Below, piece by piece: positions 1 to 9,577 of a stretch of 64,000 nt of DNA. Source of the stretch: Pseudoalteromonas citrea (GTDB lineage Bacteria > Pseudomonadota > Gammaproteobacteria > Enterobacterales > Alteromonadaceae); the NCBI RefSeq assembly GCF_000238375.3, contig NZ_AHBZ03000027.1:310001-374000 (forward strand). The letters are read 5' to 3'. Made by a program: the position numbers and the translations under genes. A model generated the notes under the pieces. That model did not search any database. It saw nothing but the letters and a program-made list of their open reading frames with translations, and had not been told where the DNA came from. Numbering within the stretch: the first letter of the stretch is position 1; the number at the start of each line of letters is the position of its first letter.

Positions 1-2
1 GA

Positions 3-77
3 GTCGTTTTTATAACCTGCCGAAATGATGATTACATGGGTGATGGTGTTATCACTCATATAAACCCTAAGTATTAA
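3..77 (+). CDS. possible 3' end of an upstream gene (partial)
   Basis: A reading frame is open from the left edge of the window to a TAA at 75-77, giving 24 residues ending in NPKY. The other two forward frames stop within the first 30 bases. The peptide is hydrophilic and has no recognisable motif, so this may be the tail of a gene that starts outside the window or simply chance. No terminator hairpin follows. Function cannot be assigned. Confidence 0.25.
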   Translation, partial: VVFITCRNDDYMGDGVITHINPKY

Positions 78-346
78 ATAATTATACCCCCCTCGCTATC
101 CGTGTTAAGAGATGGTTTTAGATTTACTTCTTTGTTTTTTAAGGTTTAAGTAACTGAATTTATTATGATATATCATTACTGGTGCCGAACTTCTTCTTTA
201 AAATATCAGCTTATTGTATTCGATTATTAGACAGCTCGTGATAGTGGTGAGTGTAGGTTTGACCCAGAAGGTTTTTTGTTAAACGGTCAGCAATTCATTG
301 ATGTACTTCTATACTGTTTAGGTCAAATGTCATTTTGGAGTCAATG

Positions 347-3190
347 ATGAAGAGAATTGCATGTAGCTTAATAATGGTGTGGGCATTTATATCAAACACT
401 TATGCTAGTGATAGCAACGATTGGTCGTGGCAGCCTATGAATATCGTTGTTAACAAGGGGGCGGTGAGCGTTTTAGACAATGAGCTTCTGTTTTCTTTAG
501 ATGAAGAAAAAGTACAAAAAGACTTAATGTTAGTTGCACTTAATGAACAGGTTAAACAGATCTCGTTACCATCATTGAATGGTAAATTTATACCATTTAC
601 GATATTACATGATTCCATAATGGCCGAGCCGTTACAGCGTAAATTTCCTTCAATTCGCAGTTTCGCAGTGAGGCAAGTTGGTAGTGTACATCATACCGGT
701 CGGTTTGATATTGGCCCTAACGGTGTACACGGCATGTATGTTGTTAATGGTGAACGCGTTTATTTAGATACGGTAGATACTGGTGTAGTAAAACTCTACA
801 AGAAAACGATCAAGCAACAAGCTTGGCAAGATGAGGTATTGAAACCGGAGGTAGCACAGGTAGCTGCAAAGAATAGGCAATCTCGAGGACCTTTGATAGC
901 GAATGGCGGAAACGTTGATTTTGTCACATATCGACTTGCGGTAACCACGAGCGATGAATATACCAGCTTTTTTGGCGGCAAAGTTGGGGCGATGAATGGT
1001 ATTGTCACGACGATTAACCGAGTCAACGAAGTCTTTAAAACAGATTTAGCCGTTAAGTTAGAATTGATCGCAAATAACGACACGCTAATTTTTGAAGCGA
1101 ATGACCCTTACGATAATGGTAATGCAGACGACACTTTAGGTATTGTTCAGACGCAAATAGATACATTAATTGGCACAGATAACTATGATGTAGGGCATTT
1201 GATGGCAACCTCCGGTGCTGGCCTAGCTGGGTTAGGTGTAGTCTGTTCGCAAAGCGCCAAATCATGGGGGATGACGGGGATATCAACCCCACAGGGTGAT
1301 GCATACGACGTTGATTATGTTGCGCATGAAATAGGGCATCAATTTGGTGCGAATCACACTTACAATGGCTCAAGTGGTTCGTGTAATACACGAGAAAGTT
1401 CTGCGGCATATGAGCCGGGCAGTGGTGTTACAATCATGAGCTACGCAGGTATCTGTGGTGATGATAATTTAGCACAAAATTCAATTGCGATGTTCCACTC
1501 TCATAGTATCGATGAGATGAATGCTCATGTTACAACTGGCTCAGGGTCCAACTGTGGTACGCCAACGAATATAGGTAATAATGCGCCTATTGCAAATGCG
1601 AATGCCGATCATACAATCCCAATAAATACGCCCTTTGTACTAATGGGCTCTGCGACCGATCAAAATACTGCCAATACCTTGAGTTATGCTTGGGAGCAAA
1701 TGGATTTAGGGGCAACCACTGCCGGTGCGGGTCAGTTAGTGGATAACGGTGAAGGGCCATTGTTTAGACCTTATCTACCGAGCTCAGGGGCCGTACGCTA
1801 TTTTCCTAGGTTAGAAGATGTGTTAGTTAATACAACTGCAAAAGGTGAAGCCTACCCTACAACGAATCGGGTAATGAACTTTCGTTTGGTGGTTAGAGAT
1901 GGTGAAGGAGGGGTCAATTATGATGCAATGACAGTGACTTCCACTACATCGGCTGGGCCTTTTGCTATTACAGCGCCAACTTCTGCAACACAGCTTAATG
2001 ATAGTAGTTCCGTAACTGTTACTTGGAATGTTGCCAATACAGATCAGGCGCCTGTATCGTGTGACAATGTTGATATAATGCAATCTACAACTAGCACATC
2101 ATTTGATCAGGTGCTTGTATCTAATACACCAAATGATGGCTCGCAAACTGTTAATCTCGCGGGGAGTGCAGATGGAAAAGCACGGATCATGGTTAAGTGC
2201 AGCACAGGGGTCTTTTACGCGTTATCTCAAGAGTTTCAATTAGGTAATATTATTTCGATAACCGGACAGCAGTCACTGAGCATGAACGAAGATGCAAGTT
2301 TGTTGATAACCCCAGCAATGTTTACAGTGGTTAATGAGCAGGCTGATGCCACCTTAACGGTAAGTTTATCTTCAGGCAGTAATTACACAATCAATGGCGA
2401 AACGGTGACGCCTAGCGCGAATTTTTTCGGTGAGTTAACCGTCCCTGTCAAAGTGAGCGATGGCAGTAATACAAGCGTTGCATTTTTGGCAAAAATAACT
2501 GTTGTAGCTGTAAATGACGCGCCAGCTATCTTGGGGCAGCAGAGTATTTCAGTCAATGAAGATACTTCCTTGACATTAACTCTAAGCCAGTTTTTAGTTA
2601 CTGACGTAGACAGCTCGGTACTCACCTTGACGGCGCAGACCGGTGACAATTATACGCTTGACGGTTTAACTTTAATGCCTGTAGCTAACTACAGTGGTTC
2701 ACTGATAGTGCCTATATCCGTGGCCGACAATACGGGGGCGTTAGATAACTTTAGTGCACAAGTTACAGTGATTGCCGTAAACGATGTACCTATCGCTACC
2801 GCAGATAATGGAACTGTTGTACAAGGTGAAACTTTACAACTCAATGTCTTAAATAATGATACTGATATTGATAGTGCTGAGTTGACGGTTAACTCTGTTA
2901 ACTATACTGGAACAGGCACCGTGACAATCAGTAACAATATGTTGGAGTATGCAGCAAGTACTGACTTTGTTGGCCAAGAGCAATTCACTTACGAAGTTGT
3001 TGATGGTAATGGTGGTTCAGCAATAGGTGAGGTCACAGTAGAAGTTACAGAGTCAAATGCAACGCCAACCAATCCAACGACACCTACAGATCCTTCTAGT
3101 GGAGATGATAGCAGTAGTAGCGGGGCTTTATCGTTCATTTGGTTGTTATCGTTACTAATGGTTTTCAGACGTATACGTTATCAGGGGTGA
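347..3190 (+). CDS. secreted M12B/reprolysin-like zinc metalloprotease with cadherin-like repeats and a rhombosortase-type tail
   Basis: A predicted secreted metzincin protease of about 947 residues. A signal peptide (MKRIACSLIMVWAF...) is followed by a propeptide-like region. The zinc site HEIGHQFGANH lies at residues 327-337 (HExxHxxGxxH), with a Met-turn (IMSYAG, Met364) downstream as in metzincins. After about residue 410 come Ig/PKD-like domains and three cadherin-like repeats whose turns read NDAP or NDVP. The C terminus has a Ser/Gly-rich stretch, one hydrophobic helix and RRIR, the GlyGly-CTERM layout known as a rhombosortase processing signal. In-frame starts exist at TTG 335, ATG 344 and ATG 347. 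GGAG at 337-340 sits six bases before 347, so 347 was chosen; TTG 335 lies inside the ribosome-binding site. It probably degrades extracellular protein, but no substrate can be read from the sequence. Confidence 0.88.
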   Translation: MKRIACSLIMVWAFISNTYASDSNDWSWQPMNIVVNKGAVSVLDNELLFSLDEEKVQKDLMLVALNEQVKQISLPSLNGKFIPFTILHDSIMAEPLQRKFPSIRSFAVRQVGSVHHTGRFDIGPNGVHGMYVVNGERVYLDTVDTGVVKLYKKTIKQQAWQDEVLKPEVAQVAAKNRQSRGPLIANGGNVDFVTYRLAVTTSDEYTSFFGGKVGAMNGIVTTINRVNEVFKTDLAVKLELIANNDTLIFEANDPYDNGNADDTLGIVQTQIDTLIGTDNYDVGHLMATSGAGLAGLGVVCSQSAKSWGMTGISTPQGDAYDVDYVAHEIGHQFGANHTYNGSSGSCNTRESSAAYEPGSGVTIMSYAGICGDDNLAQNSIAMFHSHSIDEMNAHVTTGSGSNCGTPTNIGNNAPIANANADHTIPINTPFVLMGSATDQNTANTLSYAWEQMDLGATTAGAGQLVDNGEGPLFRPYLPSSGAVRYFPRLEDVLVNTTAKGEAYPTTNRVMNFRLVVRDGEGGVNYDAMTVTSTTSAGPFAITAPTSATQLNDSSSVTVTWNVANTDQAPVSCDNVDIMQSTTSTSFDQVLVSNTPNDGSQTVNLAGSADGKARIMVKCSTGVFYALSQEFQLGNIISITGQQSLSMNEDASLLITPAMFTVVNEQADATLTVSLSSGSNYTINGETVTPSANFFGELTVPVKVSDGSNTSVAFLAKITVVAVNDAPAILGQQSISVNEDTSLTLTLSQFLVTDVDSSVLTLTAQTGDNYTLDGLTLMPVANYSGSLIVPISVADNTGALDNFSAQVTVIAVNDVPIATADNGTVVQGETLQLNVLNNDTDIDSAELTVNSVNYTGTGTVTISNNMLEYAASTDFVGQEQFTYEVVDGNGGSAIGEVTVEVTESNATPTNPTTPTDPSSGDDSSSSGALSFIWLLSLLMVFRRIRYQG

Positions 3191-3196
3191 TAAGAG

Positions 3197-3580
3197 ATGT
3201 TTAAATATACATTGCCTTTTTATGTTTGTTTATTAACGGGTTGTGCTGCTAGTGGACCAGCGAGTAAGAGCACTGTTCCTGAGTTGGTTAATGAGAGTAG
3301 GCCATTGGTGTGGTTTAGTGAACAAAATATCGATGATGTTTTGTTATTACATGAACAAGAACAGTCTTTAGGTCTAATTGCCCTAAGTAGGCGGGGGTAT
3401 TTCTATCCTAAAATTGGCATGGCTCGTAAACCGCTCTCGTTACAAGATAATTGTGTGACATGGTTGTTAGCAAGCTCGTCAGATATAGTAAATGACAAGC
3501 AAGCTAAGGTACTACAGGCTGCTCAACAGCAGTTTGCAGCTAAGTTTAATACGGCAATGGCGCCGAAATGCTTAAAGTAA
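3197..3580 (+). CDS. small lipoprotein of unknown function
   Basis: A 127-residue protein with a lipoprotein signal: a hydrophobic start followed by the lipobox LTGC at residues 14-17, so Cys17 would be lipidated. No Asp follows the Cys, which favours outer-membrane sorting. The mature part is soluble and has no recognised domain; two cysteines (Cys102 and Cys125) could form a disulfide. The gene starts six bases after the metalloprotease stop, and a terminator follows it, so the two are probably one operon. A role in protease secretion or folding would be guesswork. Confidence 0.75.
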   Translation: MFKYTLPFYVCLLTGCAASGPASKSTVPELVNESRPLVWFSEQNIDDVLLLHEQEQSLGLIALSRRGYFYPKIGMARKPLSLQDNCVTWLLASSSDIVNDKQAKVLQAAQQQFAAKFNTAMAPKCLK

Positions 3581-3610
3581 GGTTTATTTAGATTAAGTCA
3601 ATAACGGTAC

Positions 3611-3640
3611 AAAGGCCAAGTCTGCGTGATTTGGCCTTTT
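3611..3640 (+). terminator. intrinsic terminator after the protease-lipoprotein operon
   Basis: Perfect 9-bp inverted repeat AAAGGCCAA...TTGGCCTTT with an 11-base loop, followed by a further T. It lies 30 bases after the lipoprotein stop codon. Confidence 0.75.
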
Positions 3641-3719
3641 ACTTGTTCATAAATTATTTATTGAGCACCGCTTTATCATCACAATTGTCTATAGTTAGAA
3701 GAACCATTGAGGTAACTAT

Positions 3720-4694
3720 ATGAATGACGTTAAAGGCTGCTTTGTTAAATCCCCCCATCGATTCTTCGATTGTCAAAAATGGCAACAGTTAGTAAATACA
3801 TTGGCCGAGCTTTATAACGCGGCAAGCGGCACTATTGTGCAGTTCAGAGAGAACGAGTTTAATGTTGTGGCGACAAGTTCGAACGATGACAACTTTTTAA
3901 TGCAAAATAGTAATTGGCCTTGGGAGATGCGCAGCTTTTGTCGGCATATGATGGAAACCAAGCAATCACTGTATGTGAAAGATGCGGTTAATCATGAAAT
4001 GTGGTGTGACGTTCAGCCTGTCAGTGAAGGACCTGTGCGCTCATATTTAGGCTTCCCATTATTTTGGCCTGATGGGGAGTTATTTGGTTCTATATGCGTT
4101 ATTGATACAAAAAAGACGGATTACCCAAATATTTTGGTGCAATTGTTATCGCAATTTAAATCATTAATTGAAGGTGACTTACAGAAAATAGTTGATTATG
4201 AAGTTGTTAAGTCTCTAGCACTTGAAGACCAACTTACCGGTTTAAATAATTTACGTGGTTTTAATGTGTTGGGGCAACAGAGATTAAAAGATGCCCATAG
4301 GTTTACGCAGCATGTGGCGATTGTGTATTTGGATATTGATAATCTAAAACAAATGAATGATGAGTATGGCCATCAAAGTGGTGATATATGCATTGTTGAG
4401 CTGGCTAAAGTGTTAAATGCAGCAACGCGTGATGCGGACATAAAAGCACGAGTGGGCGGAGATGAATTTGTTGTTATGTTGCTGTCTTCAAGTGAAGAGT
4501 TTGTATCGCAGTGGTGTAACCGAGTTGTAAGTAGATACGATTCGGCTTTGAACAGCTTGCCTTATAAACACCAAGTAAGTGTCAGTGTGGGTTATAGCAT
4601 TTATGACCCTATTGATGAAGTTCCACTCGAGAAAATGGTGCAGTTAAGTGACCAAGCCATGTATGTTAAAAAGCAAGCAAAAAAGCGTGCCTAA
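3720..4694 (+). CDS. GAF-GGDEF diguanylate cyclase
   Basis: A predicted cytoplasmic enzyme making cyclic di-GMP from two GTP. Residues about 20-160 form a GAF sensor domain (the stretch YLGFPLFWPDGELFGSICV is typical). The GGDEF domain follows from about residue 170, with the intact active site GGDEF at 246-250. RDAD sits five residues before the GGDEF motif, which is the position of the RxxD inhibitory site, so product feedback is likely. There is no EAL domain, signal peptide or membrane segment. A ribosome-binding site (TGAGGT) precedes the ATG. It stands alone between a terminator and a convergent receptor gene whose stop is only seven bases away. The GAF ligand is unknown. Confidence 0.92.
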   Translation: MNDVKGCFVKSPHRFFDCQKWQQLVNTLAELYNAASGTIVQFRENEFNVVATSSNDDNFLMQNSNWPWEMRSFCRHMMETKQSLYVKDAVNHEMWCDVQPVSEGPVRSYLGFPLFWPDGELFGSICVIDTKKTDYPNILVQLLSQFKSLIEGDLQKIVDYEVVKSLALEDQLTGLNNLRGFNVLGQQRLKDAHRFTQHVAIVYLDIDNLKQMNDEYGHQSGDICIVELAKVLNAATRDADIKARVGGDEFVVMLLSSSEEFVSQWCNRVVSRYDSALNSLPYKHQVSVSVGYSIYDPIDEVPLEKMVQLSDQAMYVKKQAKKRA

Positions 4695-4701
4695 CACTAC
4701 T

Positions 4702-7302
4702 TTACAGCTGATATCTAAGCCCTAAATAAAAACGCCGTCCGTTGTGATAAACCCCTGTTGGTGCGTAGTGGTTTCTTTCATAGCTATATGATATCTCGTC
4801 CGAAAGGTTGATAAAATCAAATGTCATTTTTAGGTTGGGGGAGAGTGATATGGTAATATTGCCATCTAGCTGGCCATAGTCATCGGTAATGATTTCACCT
4901 ACACCTGTGGCGAATTCCGTGCGATAGTTGTAAGCCAGACGTGTACTTAACCAATGGTTTTCATAGTAAGCGGTTATATTGTAACTATGCTTTGAAGTAC
5001 CTGGAACGCGGTCTTTTTGTAAAGATGTTTGGGGAACTCTTTTTCCATCAACATAGGTATAATTCGCGATAACACCCAGCCCATATGCTATGTGTTGCTG
5101 ATAACTAAGCTCTAATCCTCTCACACTGCCACCATTGCCGTTTATGGGTCGATCGATAGACATTAATCGACCTTCATGGCGCTCTAATGTGCGTTTAAAC
5201 TCAATGAATGATGTCACATCTTTATTGAATAGTGCTGCAGATACTAATCCCCCATCTTGGAAATACCACTCTAAACTCGCATCGAATTGTGTTGCACGGT
5301 AAGGATCTAAATTAGGGTTACCACCTTGGCCTTGAGACTGAGTAACATTATAATTTGTTGAAGGCATCAGGTGATTAAATTGGGCGCGAGACATAACCCG
5401 GGCAACCGAAAACCGTGACATCAGATCTGAGGTTAATTCAATATTTATATTTGCACTAGGAAGCAGGTCAACATAAGATTTTTTATCATTGATCCAGTTA
5501 AAGCTAGGCGATGGGTTATCAATAGCGGGTTGTTCTACTGCTCTGGCATCTTGCCACGTTGATACTGTCCGAAGGCCCATGTTTATTCTATAAAAGCTGT
5601 CGTCAAAAGAGAGTTTAAGATATCCAGCGAGTGAACGTTCTTTAATATTGAAGCGACTTGCCTGTTCAACATGTTGAACGAAATTCAGCGTATCAAAATC
5701 TTGCTGTAATAGAGCAATATTGGCCAAGCTGTAGAGTTTGAGCGTTTGGTCATTTCCAACTTTATCAAGGTAGTTGTCAACAAACTTGCTCGGGTAATCA
5801 GCCAACGTGGTATTCAATTCTCCGGCCAAACCATCAGTAGACCCATTGATAGAGCGTAAACGTTTAAAATCCCTTTGATGGTCTCTATATTTTAAACCTA
5901 CTTTTAGACTCGATATTATTGGGTGATCAATTTGATAATTGGCATCTACTTGCGCAAAATAAGCTTTATCTTCGCCTTGCTGAGCGTCTTTTCTCGCTTC
6001 CGTTAAAAACCACTGCGATGCTTCAAGAGGTGATGTGTCATAGTGTGCGATAATATTTTTTTGTAAACGTGTATCTACGCTAAACGCCGTATTGGCGGAG
6101 AATTGTGACGTACTATCTTCACTGGTGCCACCTTTGGCTTGGCTTTGTCCTAGTTGGTATTGAACTTGCCAGATAGGACCTGAATAGAGTAAATCAAAAT
6201 GAATACTTTGGGTTTTGATTTGAGACTCGCGCCAAATAGCTTCCATACTTGTATTATATGGCGCTGCTTCTAGTTTACTATATTGGCCATAAACGAGCGT
6301 CCCCTCATTGATGACTGCATTTTTGATAGTACCGCCTAAATCTAAAACTCTAGCAGGTTGCCATAAAAAGTTCTGATTGCTGTTATCTGCATCTAGTTGA
6401 GAATGGAGAAAATGAGCATCTAATCGCCAGTGGTGATTAAATTGATAGGCTAGGTTGGCAGAGAGTGTCGATAAAATTCTTTCTTGTTTAAATAGTGCTG
6501 AACCGCCACCTCCGGGTGTCCAAATACTGCGAAGGGTCTCGTTTTCTAATAGGTTTGCAGGTGTTAAATTTTGTTCTTTATCATAGTGGTAATCTCTTTC
6601 ATGCCACCCCCAAGATTCAAGTCCATCACGGCGCAATTGTCTTTTATATTGCGTTGCAGTAAATAGGGTAGCAAAGTTCTCATCATTATTTTTATAGTTA
6701 AAAATAGCTGATAACTGAGGATCGAATTCATTTGATAAATCGTTGTATTGTACTTGCGAGTTTAGTACCAGAAATTGATTGTCGGTTAAAAGTGGGTCGA
6801 GAGTTTTAATGTTGATAGCCCCACCTAAAGAACCTTCATCTTGATCTGCCTGCGGGGTTTTATGAACTTCTAAGGATGAAACAATATCTGCAGGTAAAAG
6901 CGTAAAGTTAAAACCACGATTCGGTTGTGACGATATCCACCAGTCTGCCGAGGCAAGATACTGCCCGTTCAAATAAGTCCTATTTTGCTCAGGTGTGGTC
7001 CCACGAACCCCAATTCGCTCACCTTCGCCTTGAATACGGGACAAAGAGATCCCTGTGATCCGCTGTAATGCTTCAGCCACATTCTTATCTGGGAACTTGC
7101 CAATTTCTTGTGCACTAATTGAATCTGTTATTTGATCACTAAATCGCTTACTATTGAGCGACTTGACAACGCTGTCATGAAATCCGCGAATTTGAATAGT
7201 TTCGAGGGGGTTTTCGGTGTTTGAATTATTATCTGTCGCTAACAGCGATACGGGAAAGCAAAATGTGAGTAAAAGTAAAATTGAATAACAACGATGACTC
7301 AT
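4702..7302 (-). CDS. TonB-dependent outer-membrane receptor (TonB-Xanth-Caul type)
   Basis: An 866-residue outer-membrane gated channel. A signal peptide is followed by a TonB-box-like segment (ETIQIRGF), a plug domain (about 50-165) and a beta-barrel ending in aromatic residues (FYLGLRYQL). The plug has IGKFPDKNVAEALQRITG and the GERIGVRGT motif of the TIGR01782 group, members of which take up oligosaccharides in Xanthomonas, Caulobacter and Alteromonadales. It is divergent from the winged-helix/TolB regulator at 7454 and paralogous to the receptor at 11127. AGAGGAAAC precedes the ATG at the expected spacing. Substrate unknown: a sugar polymer fragment is plausible from family knowledge, and no Fur-like site was seen in front of it. 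Confidence 0.92.
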   Translation of the reverse strand: MSHRCYSILLLLTFCFPVSLLATDNNSNTENPLETIQIRGFHDSVVKSLNSKRFSDQITDSISAQEIGKFPDKNVAEALQRITGISLSRIQGEGERIGVRGTTPEQNRTYLNGQYLASADWWISSQPNRGFNFTLLPADIVSSLEVHKTPQADQDEGSLGGAINIKTLDPLLTDNQFLVLNSQVQYNDLSNEFDPQLSAIFNYKNNDENFATLFTATQYKRQLRRDGLESWGWHERDYHYDKEQNLTPANLLENETLRSIWTPGGGGSALFKQERILSTLSANLAYQFNHHWRLDAHFLHSQLDADNSNQNFLWQPARVLDLGGTIKNAVINEGTLVYGQYSKLEAAPYNTSMEAIWRESQIKTQSIHFDLLYSGPIWQVQYQLGQSQAKGGTSEDSTSQFSANTAFSVDTRLQKNIIAHYDTSPLEASQWFLTEARKDAQQGEDKAYFAQVDANYQIDHPIISSLKVGLKYRDHQRDFKRLRSINGSTDGLAGELNTTLADYPSKFVDNYLDKVGNDQTLKLYSLANIALLQQDFDTLNFVQHVEQASRFNIKERSLAGYLKLSFDDSFYRINMGLRTVSTWQDARAVEQPAIDNPSPSFNWINDKKSYVDLLPSANINIELTSDLMSRFSVARVMSRAQFNHLMPSTNYNVTQSQGQGGNPNLDPYRATQFDASLEWYFQDGGLVSAALFNKDVTSFIEFKRTLERHEGRLMSIDRPINGNGGSVRGLELSYQQHIAYGLGVIANYTYVDGKRVPQTSLQKDRVPGTSKHSYNITAYYENHWLSTRLAYNYRTEFATGVGEIITDDYGQLDGNITISLSPNLKMTFDFINLSDEISYSYERNHYAPTGVYHNGRRFYLGLRYQL

Positions 7303-7453
7303 TTTGTTTCCTCTTACATTCTTAGCTTTAATTTTGATGAGCTTAGTTAAATTAAATGTATTTCACTATTGATGAACAGTGTATTATTAGTGTCAAATAT
7401 CATACTCTTTTATTACGGCTTTAACCATACCTTTACATTGCACTTAGGGCGTT

Positions 7454-9577
7454 ATGCAACAAAATAGACATCATAAGTTGTTAATAAATGACGTTGTGCT
7501 GGACAATGATAGCCTGCGTGTAAAAGTGCAAGGTGAATGGCGCTCTATTGAAGTTAAGCAGTTAGCGTTACTTTATTTGCTGATTGACAATATTGGCCAA
7601 ACAGTTACTAGAGATACAATCATCACGACGCTTTGGCCTGATATTATTGTGAGTGATAACTCAGTAAGTCAATTAGTGGTTCAGCTTCGAAAAACGTTAG
7701 GAGATAATAAAAATAAACCTCGCTTTATAAAGACAGTACCAAGACTTGGCTATCAGTTGATCGCGGATGTAAATGAAGCCCCTGAGTTAAGCGAAAAATT
7801 AATTGCTCCTCAAGAAAACAGACCTATTTATTGGTTGATTGCGGGTCTTGTTATTGGTGGAAGCGCCTTGCAATTGTACAACAGCAGCTTATTTGATAGG
7901 CCTCAATCGGCGCAATATACCTATCAATCTCGTTTAACAGCATCTCCAGGAGCTGAGGTTTTTTTGCGTTACTCACCAAATGGCCGTTACCTCGCGTTTA
8001 GTCATGTTGGGAAAAACCAAGAGCAATTTGATTTATCTGTCATTGATATGAAAACACAGTCTCTCCATAATTTGAAAAGCACCGGGTATAGCGAGGAAGC
8101 GCCAGTATGGTCTGCTGATGGAAAGTGGTTAGCGTATTATCGATACGATCCGTTTAGCTGTTCTGTAAGAGTACTTTCGGTTGATAATGCTATTGAAATG
8201 TGGCGGCTAAGCCCTGAAACTATGCTATTTGAGTGTGATGCTGCACATGGGCCATTACCTATTTTTTGGCCGACTGATAATGTACTTTATACCCAGCAAT
8301 GGCAAGAAACTGGCATTGAAGTGCGGCGTCATAAGCTAACAAGTGATTCTGGAGTTGAAATATTAGATACACGCATTTTACCTAGTGATATTGGCTTTTT
8401 AAGAGATATAAATATTGAAACGCAAGAGTTGCTATTTTCACAATTAATAAATAATAAGCATCATTTATTTAAGGGCCGAGATAAGGGGAATGTCGTTGCG
8501 AAAAGCTCATTAATTACTGGTGGTCGTGGACCGTCTGTTTGGAACAAAGTTGCGGGCTCATATGTCGTTGGAGACAATGTATTAAAGTCCGTAAATCAGC
8601 AAGGTGATGAAGATATAATTTATCAAGCAAATGGGGTTATCACAGATATTGCGGTTGATTTACAAGGCGGGCATATCGCCCACTCCGAAGGTGTGGCGCA
8701 GGTAAACCTTTACCACTTAGATACAACAGTACAGAACATACAGTCTGACTTAAACGCGGTTTCTTCGCCCGCAAAATTAGATGTTATGGCTGAAGTGTCT
8801 AAAGATGGAAATTGGTTCGCGTTTGCTTCTTATGATCCTCAGAGGCCGTTAGGTTATACGCAAGTCGAGATTTGGATTAAGCACCGACAACGCGACACGG
8901 CAAATTTATTAACTATGTTACCTCGTAATGCCTTTCCAAAGAAGTTATTGCTTTCACCTCAAGGAGACAATTTATTAATTTTGTCTGAAGAGGGAGATGT
9001 CTATCTAATCAACCTATTCTCAAAAAAATTGATAACTATCATTCAAGACTTTAAAGAAATAAGAAATATATACTGGAGTGATGATGGTCGTTTAATTAAC
9101 TATCAAGCAACCCAAGCTGATGGTCAATGGCGACTATGGCGCTATTCACTGAAAGAGCTGAATAATAGTTTGATTGAACAAGGCGAAGTTCAGCTTGAAA
9201 AGTACACCCCCGTATTGGCACAGCAAAATATAAGTTTTCCGAATTTTTTAACTGATATTTCATCTTATTTGTTAATGCATACAAAACACGAGGTAGATCC
9301 TGATCAATTGCAGGCGTCATTGCGTTTGTATAAACCCGCTTTGTTTAATGAGGGTATTTATTATATTTTACGTCAGGGACATCAACTCTACTTGTATTGC
9401 TATTATTCACAGCGACAAGAAAATATTAGGATCAGGCCGATCGGGCTGTACTTATATGATATCAATGTATCGTTATCATTAAGTACTGACTGGCAAGGCG
9501 CGCATATTCTATTAAATAGAGTTGACGGAATTGAAACGGATATTGTGTTGCATCGACTTAATTCAACGACGCAATAA
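7454..9577 (+). CDS. CadC/ToxR-type membrane transcriptional regulator with a periplasmic TolB-like propeller
   Basis: A 707-residue one-component regulator. Residues 1-105 form an OmpR/CadC-type winged-helix DNA-binding domain ending in the typical FIKTVPRLGYQL. One membrane helix lies at about 127-143 (WLIAGLVIGGSALQLY). The large remainder is predicted periplasmic and contains PD40/TolB-like beta-propeller repeats (RYSPNGRYLAF, VWSADGKWLAYY, SKDGNWFAF). The domain order matches ToxR-like proteins that sense outside the membrane and bind DNA inside. It is divergent from the receptor at 4702 across a gap of about 150 bp, which suggests it regulates that gene. Its 3' end overlaps the converging Sel1-TonB gene by 20 bp. 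Confidence 0.88.
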   Translation: MQQNRHHKLLINDVVLDNDSLRVKVQGEWRSIEVKQLALLYLLIDNIGQTVTRDTIITTLWPDIIVSDNSVSQLVVQLRKTLGDNKNKPRFIKTVPRLGYQLIADVNEAPELSEKLIAPQENRPIYWLIAGLVIGGSALQLYNSSLFDRPQSAQYTYQSRLTASPGAEVFLRYSPNGRYLAFSHVGKNQEQFDLSVIDMKTQSLHNLKSTGYSEEAPVWSADGKWLAYYRYDPFSCSVRVLSVDNAIEMWRLSPETMLFECDAAHGPLPIFWPTDNVLYTQQWQETGIEVRRHKLTSDSGVEILDTRILPSDIGFLRDINIETQELLFSQLINNKHHLFKGRDKGNVVAKSSLITGGRGPSVWNKVAGSYVVGDNVLKSVNQQGDEDIIYQANGVITDIAVDLQGGHIAHSEGVAQVNLYHLDTTVQNIQSDLNAVSSPAKLDVMAEVSKDGNWFAFASYDPQRPLGYTQVEIWIKHRQRDTANLLTMLPRNAFPKKLLLSPQGDNLLILSEEGDVYLINLFSKKLITIIQDFKEIRNIYWSDDGRLINYQATQADGQWRLWRYSLKELNNSLIEQGEVQLEKYTPVLAQQNISFPNFLTDISSYLLMHTKHEVDPDQLQASLRLYKPALFNEGIYYILRQGHQLYLYCYYSQRQENIRIRPIGLYLYDINVSLSLSTDWQGAHILLNRVDGIETDIVLHRLNSTTQ

